64,000 nucleotides of DNA, from positions 1-64,000 of the forward strand of contig JAXGGA010002185.1 of the NCBI GenBank assembly GCA_038373865.1. The letters run 5' to 3'. The position numbers were made by a program, and so were the translations under genes. Below, piece after piece: positions 58,345 through 64,000 of the stretch. The notes beneath the pieces are model-generated. The model was not told the DNA's origin, did no database searches, and saw only the letters and a program-made list of their open reading frames with translations. Source of the DNA: Uloborus plumipes (taxonomy: Eukaryota; Arthropoda; Arachnida; Araneae; Uloboridae). The first letter of the stretch is position 1. Each line of letters starts with the position of its first letter.

Positions 58345-59962
58345 GGGTCATTTCATTTTAAATCAACAAATGGGGTGCGCATCACCATTTTTGATTTTGA
58401 TGAAAATTTGCATGTGTATTCCTTTTACTTCCCAGAGCTCAAAATAGTGTTCATTTTATTTTTAAAAAAATTAGCCTTTGATATATAGGCCATTTTTGTT
58501 GTTGGCAACAGCGAAAATCGGGCGTTTTGATGCTTTGTCTTATGAACTATAACTTTTTTCTATTAAAGATTTTGAGCTCAAATATAGCTCATTGGACAGC
58601 TAAGAAAAAGATCTTTTTATATATGCTATTAATAAATTTCAGATTTTGAAAAAATATTATTTTTTTCAGGTCAAAGTGTCACGACGAAAATGAAATTGTT
58701 TACTACTTTCGAACATTCAAAAACCCATGAAGGTTCAGTAACAAGCCGATTTTCATCATATACTTCAGTCGTCATGTTACTTACTGTATAAAACAAATTA
58801 AATTTATATGTTAAGGATTCAAAGAAGTTCTTCTTGTTACCTTTAACAAAACATTCTGTGAATATGAATGAACTTGAAATGAAAAGAAATCACATCAGCT
58901 TCACAAGATTTTACAGCAGAAACACTAGCTCAACAACCTACTTCTTTCAGAATTTGAAAGACAACTAAGATACACATGTGAGAGCAAGCCAGAACAAGGA
59001 TGACCACATGGTATGAACAAACCTGGACAAGTTGAGAAATGCTCAGTCCTGTTGTAGGTAGCAATCAGATGTTTAAAAATCAGACAAGTTTAGTGGTATT
59101 CTATATTCCCAGGTGTTAAAAATATTAAATTATCTTATTAAACTTTAAATATGTTTCTTCATTGCTCTTCTTAGTCTTTTTTTAGCATTTAAGGCAAAGA
59201 ATAAGGTATATAATTACATTTAAATAAAAAAAAAGATTTAAAAAATGAAAATAATCGTGTTGTTTTTGTGCAATTTTTTGAAAGTTCAGTCCCTTATATC
59301 TGCCAAACGCCTTTGAATAACAAAGCAACTTTTGTTTTATTAGAAAGCTGGTAAAAAGTACTTAAAATACCACATATAAAAAATTTTTTATCTTGCCCCC
59401 CACATGCATTTTTTTAGCGTTGAAAATTGGATTTTTTAAAAAATTTACAACTTTGGGGGGGCATATCTCATAAAGGAGGTGGAGTAACAAGCCAATTGTT
59501 TTTATACAGTAAGTAACCATGACTATGAATATATGAAGAAAAAATCGGCTTGTTACTTTGAACCCTTCATGGGTTTTTTAATGTTCGAAAGTAGTAAAAA
59601 ATGTCATTTTTATCGTGAACTTTGACCTTGAAAAAATAAATATTTTTTTAAATCTGAAATTTATTGATAGCATGTATAAAAAGATCTTTTTCTTAGCTTT
59701 CCAATGAGCTAGATTTGAGCTCAAAATCTTTGATAGAAAAAAAGTTATAGTTCATAAGACAAAGCATCAAAACGCCCGATTTTCGCTGTTGCCAACAACA
59801 AAAATGGCCTATATATCAAAGGGTAAATTTTTGAAAACTAAAATGAACACTATTTTGAGCTCTGGGAAGTAAAAGGAATACACATGCAAATTTTCATCAA
59901 AATCAAAAATGGTGATGCAACAACTTTTTTGAAAATTTGTTGATTTAAAATGGAATGACCCC
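58345..59962. mobile_element. Long-inverted-repeat element, ~1.6 kb
   Basis: Inverted arms of ~460-480 bp (58345-58800 and about 59490-59962) start GGGTCATTTCATTTTAAATC on the left and GGGGTCATTCCATTTTAAAT on the right (reverse complement). They share long blocks such as TTTGATGCTTTGTCTTATGA and AAAAATCGGC / GCCGATTTT. A ~690-bp unique centre (58800-59490) holds no recognisable gene. Left flank TA (58343-58344); the right flank reads AT, so the duplication is unclear. End sequence resembles the 24115-24732 MITE. It could be a non-autonomous element whose centre once carried a transposase. Confidence 0.8.
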
Positions 59963-61875
59963 ATACAGTTTATAATGCAACATTCAAAGAAGAAATTTTG
60001 GTGCATTACGCATAATATAAGAAGAACGTCCTCGCCATACATGAACGAAACGAGGATTACGTCCCCTTTTATTTGTTTTGTTTTTCCTTCTTTCCTTCAA
60101 TATTTATTCCGAGGAAATTCAAGAGGCTGCACTTTTAAAAGCCGTTGCTTTTTCTTTTCTTTTCCTTTTTTTTTTTTTTTTGCATGTGCTAGCAAGAATT
60201 TTTCCCGTTGCTTTCAAACAATTTTGCACTCATGCTGCGTAATTAGTTTTAAAATACTAATTTTGTTCGCTAGAGAAATGAGGAGAGTTAATGCTATTTT
60301 TAATAAAATGCTAATAATTTCTTCGCAGGCTTAGTTTTTGTAAAGAAATTTTCCTTCATAATTCTTATTGAAACACGTTATAATTTTAATCAGGTTACGA
60401 TATTTTAGATAAATGGTAGTTTAAGATAATGATTAGCCGATAAAATATTTTCCACTAAAGAGAAAAGACGAATTAAAAAAAAAGTCAAGTATTACCCAAC
60501 AAAATGCTGGGTAATTATCTATTTAAATTTTCAATTGTATAAAAAAATGTGCATTTTTTTCATTTTTAAAGCTCTTCAATTATTTAAAGAAATTATTTTA
60601 ATAAAAGAAAATATATTTTTTTTTCAAACCTAAATCAAACTATATACCGTTTTAGATAAATTTTGTTTTCACACTACGAAATAAAATTTTTAATATATTT
60701 TCTTAAGTATGCAAGCGTAAAAAATATAAAATTACCTTAAGGTATTATAAAGAGTAAACGAATAAAAAGTGAACTAAAATCTTTGAAGCAAGCAATAGCC
60801 GATTGCCTAAAGCAAAATCTAGTCATCTGTGTGTGTGACCTTACAAAATGTACAACCTTGATTCTTTTACATGGAAAATTTTTACTAGAAACTCTTAGAA
60901 AGCTTTCGTTTCGCAATTCAACGAAAATATTATAAAATGTCATTGCAATTATTTAGCGTAAGGACAGCTTTTTGTCTGGAAAGCAATTAAGCAAAGTAAA
61001 TGGGGATTGTAGGGAAGTTAACAAAATTCAAAACCCCCAAAAGAGCCCATTCGGGCTGTTGTGATTTTTTTCTCTTTTTTTGCAGGTCTCTTAATATTCA
61101 ACGCTTTAAAATGTTATGTAATGAAAGAAACATTCAACAAATGATGTGTTTCAAATGTATCTTGGATTAGAAAACATTTTAAAGGATGCTTTAAACTAAT
61201 GAATATCATCAAATAAACAAAATCAGCGCACATAATAGTGTAAACAAAAGAAATAATTGAAGATAATTTCCCTTTAAAATATTTTAACTCAGAAATATTG
61301 AAAAATATTACTAAAAAACGGTGCGTAGATTATGAGTATAAAATTTTAAACTCAAAATGTAAATAACAGTTCAACATTTTTTTTTCATACATACCTGTAC
61401 AGAAAGTTTTTGTGACATGTGATTTTTAAATAATTAGTTCTTAAGCATTAATATTTACTTTAAAGGTAAGGCTCTTACTTAATTTTATTGAAAAAGGTTC
61501 TTACTTAATTTTTCAATAATATAAAATATATTAGACTTATTAAATAAAAAAAAGAAACGCCAGTCACGGGTCTGATAGACAGAAGTCATGCTCTTATTGA
61601 ATCATACACTTATAATGTTGAAGTTGATAATGTGTAATTGATAAAATTTAACTGCATCAAATAAATCTTAGTTCGATTTGTTGTTTCGATATAAATAGAT
61701 ATATATTTAACAGCAAAAGCTTGTTATTCAATAAAAGAAGTACCGCGACTGCGCCCCCCCCCCCTCTCCCACTTTTTTTAACCAAATAAAAAAAAATGAA
61801 AATTTTGATGTGAAATCATATTCGTGAAATTTTTTATAGGTTCAAAGTATGCATCGATTTCAGTATGCATTCAAT
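59963..61875. other. Unannotated AT-rich stretch
   Basis: No supported gene; the 119-codon frame at 59975-60334 spans poly-T/C tracts. A C-rich run lies near 61754-61764. Confidence 0.4.
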
Positions 61876-62090
61876 TTTCAAGTAGATAGGACGCCTACAC
61901 TGTCAAAAATGAATGTTGTTTTTACAGTATGATACAGCTATTATTACAGTAATTTCATAGTAATAAACTAAAATTGCTAGTTTCACAGTTTGTTACTGTG
62001 CAGTTTACAGTTTTAAACTGGAACATCTGCTGCCAGTACTACACTGTTGTTTTTACAGTATAATACAGCTAATTTAATGGTAATAAACTA

Positions 62091-62705
62091 TCCCAGGTAG
62101 GACAAATAACCTTTAAACGCTTTATAAACGTTTTTTAACCCTTCACTGCACGGTGTGCCAGATCTGGCACAAACCAAATAAACCCTCATATATTCCTATG
62201 ATTTTTAAATACAGTTAAACTGAGCTTTGTGCCCCTTCTGGAACATTGCTATAACAGTTTAGTGTGATGTTTATGCACTAGTTAGTTGCACTAGTCTAGG
62301 TATTACAGTTCTTGCTTTTTAAAGAAAGAGTGTCTGCATTTCCGTTAGAAGTGTGCTTAGTCATTATTTCCTTTGTTCTAAAAATGTTTAAATACACTTA
62401 GTGGAAAGTTTGTTTATACCACTTATGGCACAAAACACATTGTAGATTATTACACTTATCGGTATACAAAGCATATGCTATGTGCTTTGTGCCATATATA
62501 GAACAAACAATTAAAACATCATTTTTGGTGCACATTTTTAAGATTAATTTTTTTCTTTATTTTTCCTGAACTCATGACTATTTAAAAGGTAACAAATTAT
62601 TTTTTTCATTAAAATATAAAAAATCGTGCAGTGAAGGGTTAAGCGGTTGTTACAACGTTAATAACCATTTTACAACCTTTAAAAAACGAAGTGAGCTACT
62701 TGGGA
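62091..62705. mobile_element. MITE family B inserted in MITE A, itself split
   Basis: TCCCAGGTAGGACA and its mirror TGAGCTACTTGGGA bound this piece, with TA on each side (62089-62090, 62706-62707). Internal blocks AACGTTAATAACCATTTTAC and AAACGCTTTATAAACG match the uninterrupted 110-bp copy at 47953 (in opposite orientation). Removing the 500-bp TTAA element and one TTAA leaves 111 bp. Confidence 0.88.
62139..62638 (+). mobile_element. TTAA element T5 (500 bp), innermost insert of the nest
   Basis: Perfect 14-bp TIRs CCCTTCACTGCACG / CGTGCAGTGAAGGG are flanked by perfect TTAA duplications (62135-62138, 62639-62642). At base 16 of the left end starts the perfect 18-nt palindrome TGTGCCAGATCTGGCACA (62154-62171). 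Degenerate inner versions (TGTGCCCCTTCTGGAACA, TGTGCCATATATAGAACA) occur near 62230 and 62490. The right end leads into an A/T tract. No transposase. Confidence 0.93.
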
Positions 62706-62884
62706 TAGCATTGTTAATTTTAAAGTAATAAACTGTAAAATAGCCAGTTTGGCAGTTTATTACTGTAATTTTAGTTTTAAACTGAAATCTTGGCTTTCAG
62801 TATTAGACTGTAAAAACAACAACTTATTTTTTGCAGTGTAGAAGTATTTAAAAATTCAAGAAACACTAAAACTAAAAAAACGCA

Positions 62885-62980
62885 TCACTCTCTCGGATGG
62901 ACTAGAAACGCCAACCTTGAGGTTAGTAACCGAAAGCGTCAACCGATCACTCTACGAAGACTTCGCTACAGATTTATTTC
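62885..62980 (-). repeat. tRNA-like (SINE) head, minus strand
   Basis: Read on the minus strand, TCGTAGAGTGA (62957-62947) is A-box-like and GTTTCTAGTCC (62909-62899) matches the B-box consensus at 9 of 11 positions. About 37 bases lie between them. No full cloverleaf closes. A short AT-rich flank (62845-62880) links it to the dispersed repeat that MITE A entered. Confidence 0.45.
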
Positions 62981-63887
62981 TAAACCAATTTTACATTAAA
63001 AAAAAGCTTTGCGTACGCTTGTCGAAGTTCGATGGGAAAACATATCTTAGCTCCCCCCCCCCCCCCCCCAGTTCACCTGAGGCATTCAACGTTAGCATAG
63101 CTTCAAAAAATCGCTTTACCAACTTGAAATTGAAGGTAAATATTTAATGTATTGTCTGTCATAAACATTTAAATATTTCCCCCCATATTAACTTCTGAAT
63201 ACTGTTCCGGGTTAATCTTACCCAACTTGATTCAAATAATTTTTTTTTTTCTCGATTTGTTTTTCTATGTATACTTACCAGTTGAAACTACCAAAATCTC
63301 TCTTTGAAGTTTTCTACAAATACACGAGAAAGTTTGACAACAAGAAAACATTCATGGTATTCACAAGGACATGACGCATCAGACGTTCATCCAACTTCAA
63401 ATACTTTTTTTTTTTTGCAGTTCATTAAGGGCAACACGTGTTGCAAAAATTCCCATTCAAAATTAAGAACGAAACCTATCGTTATAGCGCAGCATATTTA
63501 GGCAGCAGACAAGTATGAAAACAATTTTAATATCGGGTACGCCGAGAAATATGGAGGCTCTGGCCAAAACAATACAAATGCGGTCAGAAGTTCCGAAAAA
63601 CAATGCAACCTCCCGGGATTATTATTAGCCGAAGAGAAGCAAGTAAATGCGTCCTTGACACGTTTGGCTCCTATCCTGGAACAACACGTCGGCAAAAACG
63701 ATTCCTCCTTGTCACAGTCCAACTCACAATTCTTGCACCTTACCCAATCAACTCAGCTCGGTTGAACTCAGCTCAAATGGGAGGAGGAATGACCCAACGA
63801 AATAATCCTTGCTCTAGCCTGTAAACACTTGTTTCTAGTAAAAAAAAACCAGCAAAAATGTTTTGATGGAAGCAATAACCATAGGTA
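62981..63887. other. Unannotated stretch with C17 tract
   Basis: C17 at 63053-63069. Frames crossing it translate to poly-proline by chance. 63500-63830 is somewhat less AT-rich but shows no recognisable gene. Confidence 0.4.
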
Positions 63888-63891
63888 TTAA

Positions 63892-64000
63892 CCCATTAAT
63901 GCCTAGCGTCCCTTTTTAGGGACGGTCCAAAAAAGGGTCTGAATTTCCCCAAAATGAACATTTCAACCAAATAATAGTGTTCAATGAGTACATTGGTATT
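63892..64000 (+). mobile_element. TTAA element T3 family, second copy, cut by window end
   Basis: TTAA (63888-63891) is followed by CCCATTAATGCCTAG and the 18-nt hairpin CGTCCCTTTTTAGGGACG (63907-63924). The sequence then matches the reverse complement of 41765-41842 (GGTCCAAAAAAGGGTCTGAA and AATAATAGTGTTCAAT). The element should continue about 390 bp beyond the window. Confidence 0.9.

Larger units (their letters stand above)
61898..62838. mobile_element. MITE family A, copy 4, split by nested inserts
   Basis: It starts CACTGTCAAAAATGAATG and ends ATTTTTTGCAGTG, with TA on both sides (61896-61897, 62839-62840). The flanking host sequence GATAGGACGCCTA | GAAGTATTTAAA exists uninterrupted at 29149-29190, which proves both borders. 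Removing the family B insertion at 62091-62705 leaves ~325 bp, the length of copy 3. Confidence 0.93.

Overview
This is AT-rich, intron-less-looking eukaryotic DNA with no recognisable host gene. Nothing prokaryotic is present: no operons, ribosome binding sites or CRISPR. The recognisable content is transposons typical of arthropod genomes: Tc1/mariner, Helitron, hAT-type and TTAA-type (piggyBac-like) elements, tRNA-derived SINEs, and many long homopolymer G/C and T runs. I take it to be an intergenic or large-intron stretch of an arthropod nuclear genome. A spider or other chelicerate is my best guess, but the sequence does not prove it.

Layout. 0-10 kb: a TACACTG-type MITE, a SINE, a copy of a 'CCCGGCGTT' repeat, a hAT MITE with a perfect 8-bp target duplication, a fold-back, and an intact 1.2-kb Tc1-like transposon (9210-10427) with a complete 348-aa transposase. 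10-20 kb: a 1.3-kb TA-flanked element, a 111-bp coding-compatible tandem array split by a 228-bp MITE, and a second hAT MITE. 20-30 kb: two more TACACTG MITEs, a decayed relative of the intact Tc1, and a 1.6-kb Helitron remnant with both termini and a helicase fragment. 29-44 kb: two 655-bp near-perfect palindromes, a second Tc1 element with a frameshifted transposase, and three TTAA elements of 503-524 bp. 44-52 kb: a 1.2-kb composite of two minisatellites, a mariner pseudogene, and a fifth TTAA candidate. 52-64 kb: a third hAT MITE, a 1.6-kb long-inverted-repeat element, a three-level nest of MITEs, and the start of another TTAA element at the window end.

The most interesting signal is a group of TTAA-flanked elements of about 500 bp. 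Their sequences are largely unrelated, yet they share one geometry: a ~14-bp terminal repeat, then at exactly base 16 an 18-nt palindrome, at one end only. Two of them also show a tiny ATG exon followed by a consensus splice donor about 205 bp in. They look like independently evolving deletion derivatives of piggyBac-like transposons whose ends have diverged while keeping hairpin structure.

Only one transposase (9350-10396) looks capable of function. All other coding remnants are broken. The MITEs must have depended on enzymes encoded elsewhere.
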